Shown here one piece after another: positions 10,001 through 19,400 of a stretch of DNA of 64,000 nt (position 1 is the stretch's first letter; each line of letters starts with the position of its first letter). The DNA is taken from NCBI GenBank assembly GCA_947525975.1, contig CANNVE010000002.1, forward strand, positions 1 to 64,000, written 5' to 3'. Both the position numbers and the translations under genes were made by a program. The notes beneath the pieces were generated by a model. That model had not been told where the DNA came from, made no database searches, and saw only the letters and a program-made list of their open reading frames with translations. This DNA is from an uncultured Muribaculaceae bacterium. GTDB taxonomy: Bacteria; Bacteroidota; Bacteroidia; Bacteroidales; Muribaculaceae.

Positions 10001-10239
10001 GTTTCCTGCGCATACAGAATATCAATCTATCCTACGCATTCCCCAAGAAATGGTGTAAAGCGCTCAGCGTAAAATCTGTACGCGTATATGGAACTGTTGA
10101 GAATCTGCACACTTTCACCCATTACTTCGGTAATCCGGATACAAACAGCTATAGCTCTAATCCCATGACAAAGGGCGCGGACTATAACACATATCCGCTT
10201 TCAAGAAAATACATATTCGGAATCAACGTAAATTTCTAA
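7033..10239 (+). CDS. susC: SusC-like TonB-dependent outer-membrane glycan transporter
   Basis: 1068 residues, typical of SusC. Signal peptide to about residue 32 (ending AWAQ). Then a carboxypeptidase-D regulatory-like beta-sandwich (about 35-115, with GIVTDNQGEPIIGASV), a linker with DEVVVVGYG, a plug domain (about 125-235, with ADAL-type SDALSGQLAGLQ and DAAATSIYGARG), and a 22-strand type barrel ending in a terminal aromatic (NVNF). It takes up oligosaccharides through the outer membrane using TonB energy, with the SusD-like lid encoded 10 bp downstream. It lies between the enzymes at 581-6856 and the regulator, which marks this as a PUL. Substrate cannot be read from the sequence. Confidence 0.97.
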   Translation: MENIGKMTESFRKHFRGWLTAFLLCLSSAAWAQVNVTGIVTDNQGEPIIGASVVEKGRNADGVITDIDGRFSLNVKDAQGTLIFTYTGYKTEQVSLKGRTSLSIAMIEDSQVLDEVVVVGYGSVKKSNLTTSVSKITSDAIDGRPVTNLSDALSGQLAGLQTQTGSGLPGEEMQITVRGTSSINGSSTPLIVVDGVITDDMNSVNPSDVSSIQVLKDAAATSIYGARGSAGVILIETKEAQKGAPTVKWESYIGFQNAVGMPEMMSPKEWMAYNVWLKNAMWLQKDGKNSLETPNMSRPSGDRVNPNWLANPDATVGDYTLRDDLPQTDWIDAIMRTAFTQNHQVSISSKGDRYSLYVSAGYLNQEGIIRYTDFERFNFRINASMNIGKRLTAGIKFAPTVSMQNRGESEGKDKAIMSSLSTVPIIGMDEGTRSLGFSSFRSNDVNPYERLRQVTDKRKIKSFDIAAWVDINLLKGMTFKSMFNYASNDRTDEYFLPLDVQKASVSSAVATTTMLDNTRTGWQNTLTYDFTLGKIHEFSILAGQSIESRNVFNATLGASNFPLDNVTTLNQGATPTKANTLRNYVRTASFFGRVNYNIADRYLFSASVRRDGSSRFGKSNRWGTFPSFSAGWKISSESFMENVSFINLFKLRGSWGMSGNDRIGYSDYLSVFNTGNTAYGNTTAIAIYPSNYANPDLKWETTKAVDFGFDISLFNNRIQFNADYYINRTDDLLYSLQLPATSGFNTTKTNMASLENRGWEIDLTTTNIRNKKFTWTSTLNLSSNKNKVRDLGGNDDIITDAWNAAFITKVGGPISQFYTYRTDGLLTEDDFEKNADGTYNPKKPLVPTVKGKTQRPGNVKYVDQDGNGEIDANDRVAYGSNDPDLMFGFTNRFTYRNLSLSVFLRGQIGGNILWIGSRNLDTGGKYGANNTLKRWLHCYKPEFANGDPIPYDLGVDMTWDGKTPLPYGLGDNSEQDGQLHRTDLEIFDASFLRIQNINLSYAFPKKWCKALSVKSVRVYGTVENLHTFTHYFGNPDTNSYSSNPMTKGADYNTYPLSRKYIFGINVNF

Positions 10240-10249
10240 TAACGACATC

Positions 10250-11785
10250 ATGAAAACTAAGCATATAATTACCGATCTGGCGATAGCGCTTTTCAGCATT
10301 ATCGGACTAAGCTCCTGTGATGATTATCTCGATGTCAATCAGCCATCGATATACACTAACCAGAATCTGTATCAGACATCCTCCGACTGCGAGGCGGCCA
10401 TAGCCGGAGTATATAACCAGCTGCAGAAAGTTTATAACTGCAATTACCACCTCAATATCATCTATCGTGAGGATTGTGTCAAGAACATGAACAACAATGT
10501 GACACGTTTCACCGACACTCCAAGCGAAAGATCCTGGGAGACTGCCTACAAGTCACTTTGGACGCTTATTGACAGGAGCAACCAGCTTCTTGACAATATC
10601 GACAAGGCAACGTTTGCGGATGAATTGCAACGTGACCATATCAAAGGTGAGGCTTATGCCATGAGGGGATTGGCCTACCTCCAGATGGCTTGGTGCTGGG
10701 GAGGCAGTCCCATTCTCACCACGACTCTTCCGTTAGGTGAGCTCAAGAAAGTCAAACGCTCCTCACAGGAAGAAACCTACGAACAGTGCATCCGTGACTT
10801 TAAAACCGCCTTTGGCCTTCTGCCGGGCAAAAGGACGGGAAAAGAGGTCGGGCGTGTAAATTCATACGCTGTCGCAGCTATGCTCGGAAGGACTTACATG
10901 TATATGCACGATTATGAAAATGCTGCCGAATGGCTTAGTTTGGTAATCGAGCAGGAGGGCGCCCTCTATAAGATGGCAAGCAACTATCTTGATTGTTTTG
11001 ATGACAAGTTTGATAACACTTCAGAACGAGTATGGGAAGTTCAATATATAGCCGGAGCATCAGCGAAGGCTCTTGGCGTCAGTCAGCAACTTTACAGCAT
11101 GTTGCTTCCGTCGACTATCAATTTAACCAAAGATACCCCTCTGCTTCATAACATTTCATTTCAGGGGCCTTCCGGAACAGCGCAGGTTTCGCAATCGCTG
11201 TATCAGGATGGCGTCTATGAGGATGGAGATACTCGCCGCGACGACACAATGGTCAACAATCTTTATTTCGACAAAAGCTATCAGGCTCCTGACGCTTATA
11301 TCGCACGCAAGTTCCTGAGAGCAACCGGAAGCAAACCCTCGGCCTACGATGAGTGGGGTACAAATGTCTCTATCATCCGCTACACCGATGTGAAAATGAT
11401 GTATGCTGAGGCTCTCAATGAGATAGACTATGCCGGTAATATCAACACAATCCTCTCAATTCTTAATGAGGTGAGAAATCGTGCCGGGCTTGGTAAGATT
11501 GATGCTAAAAGACTCAATAGCAAAGAAGCGACATTTGACTACATAGTCCGAGACCGTTTTGTGGAATTTTGTTTTGAAGGTCTGAGATGGCCCGACCTGA
11601 TTCGTTGGGGGCTTGCGGAAGAAGCGATGGAACGTCATTTCTCCCTCAAAAATGAAGGGTTCAACTCCGCGACCGGGATCCCGATGTATTCAATGGGAAA
11701 ACGTAATCTTCTCGCACCTATCCCACAATCGGAAATCAATGCCTATGCTGATCAAAATATCATGTGGCAAAATGACGGATATTAG
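10250..11785 (+). CDS. susD: SusD-like surface glycan-binding lipoprotein
   Basis: 511 residues. Lipoprotein signal with lipobox LSSC and acylated Cys23, followed by acidic DD, as in Bacteroidetes surface-export signals. Residues about 60-330 carry the SusD/RagB alpha-helical TPR-like core (GEAYAMRGLAYLQMAWCWGG) and the C-terminal RagB region includes RNRAGL and RDRFVEFCFEGLRWPDL. It binds the PUL glycan at the surface and caps the SusC transporter encoded just upstream. A terminator follows at 11827. Confidence 0.96.
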   Translation: MKTKHIITDLAIALFSIIGLSSCDDYLDVNQPSIYTNQNLYQTSSDCEAAIAGVYNQLQKVYNCNYHLNIIYREDCVKNMNNNVTRFTDTPSERSWETAYKSLWTLIDRSNQLLDNIDKATFADELQRDHIKGEAYAMRGLAYLQMAWCWGGSPILTTTLPLGELKKVKRSSQEETYEQCIRDFKTAFGLLPGKRTGKEVGRVNSYAVAAMLGRTYMYMHDYENAAEWLSLVIEQEGALYKMASNYLDCFDDKFDNTSERVWEVQYIAGASAKALGVSQQLYSMLLPSTINLTKDTPLLHNISFQGPSGTAQVSQSLYQDGVYEDGDTRRDDTMVNNLYFDKSYQAPDAYIARKFLRATGSKPSAYDEWGTNVSIIRYTDVKMMYAEALNEIDYAGNINTILSILNEVRNRAGLGKIDAKRLNSKEATFDYIVRDRFVEFCFEGLRWPDLIRWGLAEEAMERHFSLKNEGFNSATGIPMYSMGKRNLLAPIPQSEINAYADQNIMWQNDGY

Positions 11786-11826
11786 TCAGGTATAAGTTTA
11801 TCGCCAGCTTGATTGGCTTCATTATG

Positions 11827-11857
11827 TTGTCCGGCGCAAATGCCGGACAACTTTTTT
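11827..11857 (+). terminator. terminator after susD
   Basis: Perfect 9-bp stem TTGTCCGGC / GCCGGACAA with a 6-nt loop, followed by CTTTTTT. It closes the susCD transcript. The 11858-12120 stretch beyond it shows only short chance ORFs. Confidence 0.9.
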
Positions 11858-12120
11858 CACAAACCAACAACTTTTTTTCGGGCGCACGACTGTATTTGCC
11901 AGGCAAAAGGTGCTGTCAGAGAAACCTATGACTTTTCTCACAGTTTTACTGCCGATGGATTTAAACGAAAATCCGGAAATGCAAGCGAAAATGATTGATA
12001 CTGAAAGCTGTGATAGAAACAGTAAAGTTTCGCTGCCTGTTGGGGATTTCAAGCTGATTATCGACATATCCTCAACCGGAGATTGGCAAGTGAACCGAAA
12101 TGCTGATTAACCGATTCGAC

Positions 12121-12158
12121 ATGGCTTCATTTGGATTTTGTAAGCCAAATGAGACCAT
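12121..12158. promoter_or_regulatory. imperfect palindrome upstream of the hybrid regulator gene
   Basis: ATGG (12121-12124) and CATTTGG (12128-12134) are matched by CCAAATG (12145-12151) and CCAT (12155-12158), with symmetric 3-nt internal mismatches and a 10-nt centre. It lies about 30-65 bp upstream of the -7 element at 12188. It has no T-run, so it is more likely an operator (perhaps autoregulatory) than a terminator. Confidence 0.45.
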
Positions 12159-12187
12159 GTTGATGCATATGAATTCAGAAAAATCAC

Positions 12188-12195
12188 TATATTTG
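12188..12195 (+). promoter_or_regulatory. -7 promoter element of the hybrid regulator gene
   Basis: TATATTTG is a perfect TAnnTTTG match. The predicted transcription start is near 12200, which allows use of either the ATG at 12240 or the one at 12288. Confidence 0.6.
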
Positions 12196-12287
12196 CAGTA
12201 GTTTTAGGATCGTTAACATCGGATCATAATAAAGCGGCCATGCGCATCCACTTTCATTTTTCATACTTCTTGCCTTCTCTAAATCAA

Positions 12288-15200
12288 ATGGAAAATCAAC
12301 GAAAACTCTACATAATGCTGCTGTTCGCCATTTTTTTATGCACAGGCGTTTCAGTCAGAGGTGAAAATATGTCATCCGTCAGCTATTCGGTAAACGATGG
12401 TTTATCTAATAACACTGTAAAAGCCATCTGTCAGGATGAGAGGGGGTATATCTGGATTGGCACCAAGAACGGTCTCAACAGGCTTGACGGTTATGACATA
12501 AAGAATTATTATCATTTGCCAAGTCAGACATCCCGGCAGCCGAATGATATAGTCAGCATCAGCCGCCTTTCCGACGGATTATTTTGGATAGGGACTTTTT
12601 CAGGGATTGTCCTTTTTGATCCTGATGAGGAGAAATTTGTTGATGTCGGAGAAAAATATCAACACAAACATCTTCCGGCATCGGTTGTTACAGGTATCCA
12701 TGAAACACCCGATGGAGATGTATATGTAGCCACAAAGCAAGGGTTATATCGTTTTTGTAGGGATAACGGCACATGTGAGGAGTTGGAGGAGTTCAGGGAT
12801 ACATATATCCATTCGATGACTTCGGCCGATGACAATAAAGTGTTGATTGATGTGTATGGAGAGGGGCTTGATTTATTAGATCTGTCTTCCGGACGGCGCA
12901 CACCCCTTTTGACAAATAAGAACGGTTTTTCCATCATGGCCGGATTAAAGGACAAGGCAGGGACAGTATGGCTCGGGCGCGAATTGAATGAATTATATAA
13001 ATACAGTCCAAACGATGGCACTCTTTCGCCCATCGCCGCAACATCCGAACCGAAAGTAATGTTGCGTAATAACTATATTCATGACATTTGCCAGCGTGAT
13101 GACAGCACACTCCTTTTGGCCACTGATTTGGGGCTTGTTTGTTTCGACATGGTCAAATCGCGTCTTTATGTCCATCCTGAACTTGACAACCACAAGCGTC
13201 TGATGACAGTGTATCAAGACCGGCAGCATAACATCTGGACCGGCTCTTTCGGCCAGGGGGCAACCTATTATCATCCTCTGCAAAATGTGTTCAGGCATTA
13301 TCCTCTTGACAATGGAGGAAATGACTGTATTCATGTTGTCGGGAAAATGGCTGAGTTGAATGATAAATTATGGATAGGTCACAGCAAGGGGCTCATAGGC
13401 ATTAATCCCGAAAATCCGACAGAGATTGAACGTGTGTCACTTGGCGGGATTGATGCTGAAGGGGAGCCGGAGCTTTATTATGCGGAGCCGGTCGATGATT
13501 CGAAAATATATCTTTATTTCCTCAACAGGGGGTTGTATGTATTCACTCCAGCTGATGGCCGGTTGATTCATGAGGAAATCAATCTTGGTGGTGAAGAGCA
13601 GGTACGAGCGATCACGACCGATGTAGAAGGCGCATTATGGATTGCGGCTGATGACCTTGGATACATCAACAGAGCCACTGGAAAATTCGATAGAAATTTT
13701 TCGACTAATTATAGCGGCACCACACGTTATATGCTGACTCAGGACATCCTTCGCAACGGAGATAGCATGATAATTGGAGCTCGCACTAACGGAATTTGGA
13801 TATATCCTTATCATCCTGAGAAATATGAGCATTATTTCAAAGGGGTGCAGCCGGATGTAAGCCGCCTCAAAAACATCAATGTCAGTGTGCTGTATAAAGA
13901 CAGCAAGAACAACATCTGGGTAGGGACTTACGACGGAGGTCTTTACCGTTGGAATCAGTCTCAAAGAGGGCTGAAGCATTTTTCGACGGATAACGGACTT
14001 GTCCACAATTCAATATGTGCCATTGTCGAGGACAAGACTAATGGCGACATATGGGTCGCTGCGATCAACGGTTTGTCTCGGATTAAAAATGACGGAGTCA
14101 TTGCCAATTATAATCACAAAAATGGATTCCCGCTTGACGAAGTATCAACAAAGTCAATGATTCAGACCGGAAACGGCAATATATTTATAGGCGGAAACAA
14201 TGGTATCGCGGAAATAGATTCGTCGAACTTGGCTATGAGGGCGCGAGAAGTTCCTACGGTAGCGATATCTGTGCTTGAGACTCTTGGCGGTCAAGGGAGT
14301 GCTGAATACATATCATTTGGCTACCCATGCAATGAGGATGGAATAAAATTGCCTTATGACAACTCAACAATAAGGATTAAGTTCTCAACTCTCGATTTTT
14401 CCGCTCCTGAGACGTATCGATACTCCTACCGTCTTATCGGGCTTGATGACGAATGGCATGAAATAGAGCAGAATGAGGTTATATATTCTAATTTGTCATC
14501 AGGTAAGTATAAATTTGAGGTGATCGCTTTGGATGCTGAAGGTCATTTTAGTGAGAATGTGTGCAGTCTGTCATTTAAAGTAAAACCGGCTCCTTGGGCG
14601 ACATGGTGGGCAATATTGCTGTATTTGTTGTTCATACTTAGTTTTGCTTATATTGTGGTGCGTTATTTCCGTCAGAAGAAAGAGTCGGATTATCGGCAGA
14701 AAATCGAACGAATCGAGAAGGATAATATTCGGAAGAATTATCAGATGCGTATCGAATTGTTTACGAATTTTTCTCATGAGCTGCGCACGCCACTCACTCT
14801 AATCACTGGGCCGGTTGATGATCTGATGCAGGATCCCAGACTCCCTGGCGAGCTTAAAATGACCGTGAGGCAGATTCAGAAAAATTCAAACAGATTGCAT
14901 CTTCTTGTAAACCAACTCCTTGATTTTCGTAAGCTTGAGCATGGTGTTGTCAGATTAAAACTTAGCCGGATAAGGTTGTCGGAGTTTGTTGCCGAACAGA
15001 TTGACAGCTTCAGAGAGCTGTTGACCCGACATGATTTATCGGTTGAATACAAAAACAGCTATGACGGCGATGAGGTATGGGCTGATGCAGATTTGTTGAG
15101 CAAAGTAATGTTCAATTTGCTTTCAAATGCAATCAAACATTCACCTAAAGGAAGTGTCATATACATTGCCACCTCATTATCTGACGATTCAAAATCGGTA

Positions 15201-16325
15201 AATATCACTGTGCGCGATTGTGGTGAAGGTATCGATCCGAAATATCAGAAAAGTATCTTTGATCCGTTCTTCCAGATTGGCACAGCGAACAAAAAACAAA
15301 TGTTTGGCAGTGGCATCGGTTTGAGTCTGGTGCGATATGTCATGGAATTGCATAAAGGAAATATCCGTGTTGAAAGCGAACTCGGCAATGGTGCATCCTT
15401 TATAGTGGAGCTGCCATTAGGAACCGCTCATTTCAGCCCTGAAGAAGTGAGCTATGTAGAGGATACTCATGCCGCTGCGTTCCGGCAAGAAACCCCACAC
15501 GCAGATGAAAATCTATTGACAGAGGGCATGGAGATGCATGACAGTGAAGATTCACGTCCTCGGATATTGGTTGTTGAGGATGACGATGACCTTCGGCAAT
15601 ATATTGTGGGGAAATTAAGTGGCGAATATAACGTCATGAGCGCATCCAACGGACGTGACGGACTGGAAACCGCAAGAAAAGAATTGCCCGATTTGATAGT
15701 TAGCGACATCGTCATGCCTCTGATGGATGGCATTGAGCTTTGCACAAATGTAAAGCAAGATTCAGCCATGGGGCATATTCCTGTAATATTGCTCACAGCC
15801 CGAAGCCTGGACGAACAGATAGCGGAAGGCTATGGAGCTTTAGCCGATGATTATGTGCTGAAACCGTTTAAGGGGAATATTCTTATGGCGAAAATCAACA
15901 GTTTGCTGCAGAATCGAGCTAAGTTGCGCCTGCTTTTGAGTAATAAAATCGAGACTCCGGATGTGGCCATTGAGGAAATCAAGAATGAAGATCCATTCAT
16001 GAATGAACTCATAGAGCTCATCAAAAAATACGCCAATGACTCCTCGCTCACTATTGAAACTCTGTATACCGAACTTGGAATGAGCCGCACTCAATTTTTC
16101 CGTAAGATTAAGGCTGTATCAGACCTTTCGCCTAATAAGCTTATATTGGATATACGAATGAAAATGGCTGTTGAAAAATTCAAGGATGGAGACAAGACAA
16201 TCTCAGAGGTTGCGTATGATGTCGGATTCTCTGACCCGGCCTATTTCAGCAAAGTCTTTAAATCAGTTTTTAACATGACGCCGACTGAATACCAATCACA
16301 ACAACGAAAATCACGAAGAAAATAG
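12288..16325 (+). CDS. hybrid two-component system regulator of the PUL (HTCS)
   Basis: 1345 residues from the chosen ATG at 12288, which gives a proper signal/anchor peptide; an upstream in-frame ATG at 12240 would add 16 residues. The periplasmic part is a run of Reg_prop beta-propeller repeats (xxYIWIGTKNGLNRLDG type, repeated with W-I/G-T) and a Y_Y_Y domain. A membrane segment is encoded near 14599-14660. Then come HisKA with the phospho-acceptor in FSHELRTPLTL (CAT at 14775), HATPase (NAIKHS, DCGEGI, GSGIGLS), a receiver with phospho-Asp in SDIVMP (GAC at 15705), and an AraC-type HTH (SEVAYDVGFSDPAYFSKVF). It senses a PUL oligosaccharide in the periplasm and activates the surrounding genes. 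It sits between susD and the downstream enzymes. Confidence 0.96.
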   Translation: MENQRKLYIMLLFAIFLCTGVSVRGENMSSVSYSVNDGLSNNTVKAICQDERGYIWIGTKNGLNRLDGYDIKNYYHLPSQTSRQPNDIVSISRLSDGLFWIGTFSGIVLFDPDEEKFVDVGEKYQHKHLPASVVTGIHETPDGDVYVATKQGLYRFCRDNGTCEELEEFRDTYIHSMTSADDNKVLIDVYGEGLDLLDLSSGRRTPLLTNKNGFSIMAGLKDKAGTVWLGRELNELYKYSPNDGTLSPIAATSEPKVMLRNNYIHDICQRDDSTLLLATDLGLVCFDMVKSRLYVHPELDNHKRLMTVYQDRQHNIWTGSFGQGATYYHPLQNVFRHYPLDNGGNDCIHVVGKMAELNDKLWIGHSKGLIGINPENPTEIERVSLGGIDAEGEPELYYAEPVDDSKIYLYFLNRGLYVFTPADGRLIHEEINLGGEEQVRAITTDVEGALWIAADDLGYINRATGKFDRNFSTNYSGTTRYMLTQDILRNGDSMIIGARTNGIWIYPYHPEKYEHYFKGVQPDVSRLKNINVSVLYKDSKNNIWVGTYDGGLYRWNQSQRGLKHFSTDNGLVHNSICAIVEDKTNGDIWVAAINGLSRIKNDGVIANYNHKNGFPLDEVSTKSMIQTGNGNIFIGGNNGIAEIDSSNLAMRAREVPTVAISVLETLGGQGSAEYISFGYPCNEDGIKLPYDNSTIRIKFSTLDFSAPETYRYSYRLIGLDDEWHEIEQNEVIYSNLSSGKYKFEVIALDAEGHFSENVCSLSFKVKPAPWATWWAILLYLLFILSFAYIVVRYFRQKKESDYRQKIERIEKDNIRKNYQMRIELFTNFSHELRTPLTLITGPVDDLMQDPRLPGELKMTVRQIQKNSNRLHLLVNQLLDFRKLEHGVVRLKLSRIRLSEFVAEQIDSFRELLTRHDLSVEYKNSYDGDEVWADADLLSKVMFNLLSNAIKHSPKGSVIYIATSLSDDSKSVNITVRDCGEGIDPKYQKSIFDPFFQIGTANKKQMFGSGIGLSLVRYVMELHKGNIRVESELGNGASFIVELPLGTAHFSPEEVSYVEDTHAAAFRQETPHADENLLTEGMEMHDSEDSRPRILVVEDDDDLRQYIVGKLSGEYNVMSASNGRDGLETARKELPDLIVSDIVMPLMDGIELCTNVKQDSAMGHIPVILLTARSLDEQIAEGYGALADDYVLKPFKGNILMAKINSLLQNRAKLRLLLSNKIETPDVAIEEIKNEDPFMNELIELIKKYANDSSLTIETLYTELGMSRTQFFRKIKAVSDLSPNKLILDIRMKMAVEKFKDGDKTISEVAYDVGFSDPAYFSKVFKSVFNMTPTEYQSQQRKSRRK

Positions 16326-16367
16326 TCCCGCAACCGGAAATGCTTTCGCATCGGTCTTAATTTACCG

Positions 16368-16409
16368 GCCTTTGGCACGATTTTTCACTATCGGTCAAAG
16401 GCTTTTTTT
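16368..16409 (+). terminator. terminator after the regulator gene
   Basis: GCCTTTG (16368-16374) pairs with CAAAGGC (16396-16402) across a 21-nt loop and is followed by seven T. The T-run runs directly into the next -7 promoter element at 16411. Confidence 0.6.
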
Positions 16410-16410
16410 G

Positions 16411-16418
16411 TAAGTTTG
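16411..16418 (+). promoter_or_regulatory. -7 promoter element of the 16444-26584 enzyme operon
   Basis: TAAGTTTG fits TAnnTTTG, with a predicted start near 16423 about 20 nt upstream of the ATG at 16444. No TTTG is found at -33, suggesting activation by the hybrid regulator. Confidence 0.55.
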
Positions 16419-16443
16419 CATCAGTTAAAAAGCCGAGTTTATC

Positions 16444-19400
16444 ATGAAGAATCATCTTATCACTTTTCTTATCGTTCTGCTTGGCGGTTTTCCTTGTTTT
16501 GGAAAAACTGAAGTATTGTCAAGCAAACACCCACTGAGGTTTTATAGGGAAGAACCCATAAATATGCCGATATACAGTTGGCCACGTACTTTGGTTTCAT
16601 ATCCCGTAGTCTTTGACGGGAATGTGCAGTCAGAGTATGATTTGAGTCTGCATGACAATATTTCCGAAAAAAACGTGCCATTTCAGCTCTCCAAAATAAA
16701 AAAGGACGGGCATGGAATGATACAATCCGCGATAATAAATTTCTTTGCGGAGCTTCCAAGCGGCAAGGCGTATGACTATACATTGTCTATGTCAGGCAGT
16801 GTTAAGAAAACGATTGTCAGCCCGGTTAAAGTTGAAAAAAATACTGACTATTGGACCTTAGGGAATGAAGAATTTATGGTCAGAATACCTTCAGGCAACA
16901 CTCACGTCAGAGAGTGTGTCCCTGCGCCGATTATAGCCATTGGGAATAATAAGCGTATTACAGGTGAAAATATACTAATAGATACAAATAACAAGGTAAA
17001 GAAGATTGACACTGAAGTAATTGAAGCCGGCGATTTATTCGCTGAATGCTCAGTCACTTACACATTTTCAAGCGGAGCCACTTATCTTGCGAAAGTGAAG
17101 GTGGTTCATGGTTATCCATTTGTGATTTTCGATGAAGAAATCAGCGGTCTGACATCAGTTGACAGTGTCAGATTGGATTTGTCATGGAAAGGTATTGACC
17201 CAACGCACCGTTACGGAAACTGGGATCGGCAGAAGGAAGTCTCGGTAGATGGCGGGCTGCCCATTGATAAACCAATCTACACCAACTGGTGCCAAGAGGA
17301 CCCTCATTGGACGGGTGAAGGCTGGGTGGAGAACCCATCTGAAAAAATGTTGTATCGCCTGCTTCCTTTTGCCGGAAACTCCTCGCGCGAACAGGTCGCG
17401 GCCATGACCTTTTGGGAAACGAATGATAATCCCTGTGAGATAGGCGTGTTTGTCTACGATCATAATCGATGGAACGATCGCCAATATGGAATATGGCAGC
17501 CTACCTCTGATCTTTGTGTCTATTTCCACTATGCGGATAATATATTGCATTTCACTTATCCGCTTATCGGCGGGACGCGCTCTACGGCAATAGTGCTTAG
17601 CGACATCAATAAATCGCATGACGAACTTGACGCCTATAATGCCGCCATCGGAGATGTTGCAGCCCGTGGTGGCGCTGATTCGCCTGATGAAATGGGATTC
17701 CGTCACACTATGATGCTGCACAGACAGTATGGTCTCCTGAATCTTGACATTGTCAAGGATTGGGTTTTGGAGTATCCATCCGACGGAACGCATCCTGCTT
17801 CTCCTTTCGCTAAACGACCCGGAGCAGTCTCGGCTGAGAATTTTTACAAGCAGATAACGAGTTCGCCCATGGCCTACTACATGACAGGGCTCAATAGTTT
17901 CCCCGGCATCCACTCCATATCGCACAGGCCTTTATTTGGAAATTGGGTGCAGGACTATATTGAATTATATGGCGCGCTTACGCCTGATCAGCTGCGCACT
18001 GTCAATGGCCTGTTTCTGATTTCGGCTTATGTCAATACTCTTGAGTCGATGAACGCCATACGCACTTCGTTGGCAGGCACAGCCAACATGGCTGCTGACG
18101 GATGGGCGGTGCCTGGGCAAATGTCATTTCTGTTTCCTGATCATCCCATGGCCAAGGAGTGGGCTGATTTCTTTGAAAAGACAATAGAAATATATGGCAT
18201 TTTCTATACTCGTCCTCAGGTGAAGGCCTATGAATCCAATGCCGGCAGATGGGTAGAGAGCCTCGGCATCTATAACTGGGCATTTCTGCGCCCTACATCA
18301 CATACCAATACAGCCCTTATCGCCTATGACGGGAAGAATCGGTTCGCTGACAGCTCAATGGCAAAGCGCGGACGATGGATGCTTGACATGATGACTGCCC
18401 CTGTATCAGTAAAAGATAAAGATGGGAATGTGTCAATCAGCCGTTCTTATCCTCCTCATGGAGCACATGGAGGTGGACGTATCGTGCCCCGTTATTGTTC
18501 TGTAAGACAGCTTGCGGATTGGATGAAAAATTATGATCCGATTCTTGCGGAACAACTTTATTGGACAGGTGAAATGGGCCCCGGCGTGGAATCAAAGCCC
18601 GGAAACACAGATTGGCTATATCCCCATCGCGCCCAATTCGCCGATGAAAATAAAGGCACCAATCCTCATCTAAAAAGTACGAAATACACCGGTCATGGGA
18701 TAGTTTTGCGAGCCGGTGTCGATACGGATGAAGAGCTGTCAATTCATCTTAACCAAGTTGATAAAGGCCCCAATTACCGTTGGGGACATCAAGGTCAGGG
18801 AAATGCCGGTGGACTATATTTTTATGCCAAAGGCAAAATATATACCGGACATGAAAATGAAGCGGTCGGTGACCACATGCAGAATAATCTTGATGGAGTC
18901 ACAAATTTCGGAGTAATGAAAAACGGTGCTTTCCACAATATTGGCATGAATGAACTGGTGGCTCCTCTCTACGACCTTGGTGCTGTCCAATTGGCTGAAT
19001 TGCGGTCGGTGGAAGGCAAAGAAAGTTTTGCCTGGCCTGAATATTTATCGCGCAGCGTCATGCTTGTCGGCACTGATTACTTCCTTATATATGATGAGAC
19101 CGGAACAAACTGGAGAGCCGGAGCAAGATTCTCATGGTTCAAAAACAAGGAGGATGATTATCCCAAAATAGTATTCTTCGGCAAGAAAGCCCGTCCTGAC
19201 CATTGGTCAAAAGGAGAGACAAATCATGCACATGGGTTCTATCGTGATGCAGACGGCTCGCTTCTCACTCTTGTGACGCATAAGGGAGACGATGTTGATG
19301 TAAACAATGGCAAGACGTTGGTTCCATCTCTGATGAAAGGTGAGCCTATATATGAATTTGTTCCCGATGACAAAAAGTACCCGGCCAATGTCCTTCATAT

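Noticed and set aside
7033-11785. SusCD as an iron or vitamin uptake system
   Set aside because: A SusD partner, a hybrid regulator and glycan enzymes surround it, which marks glycan uptake.
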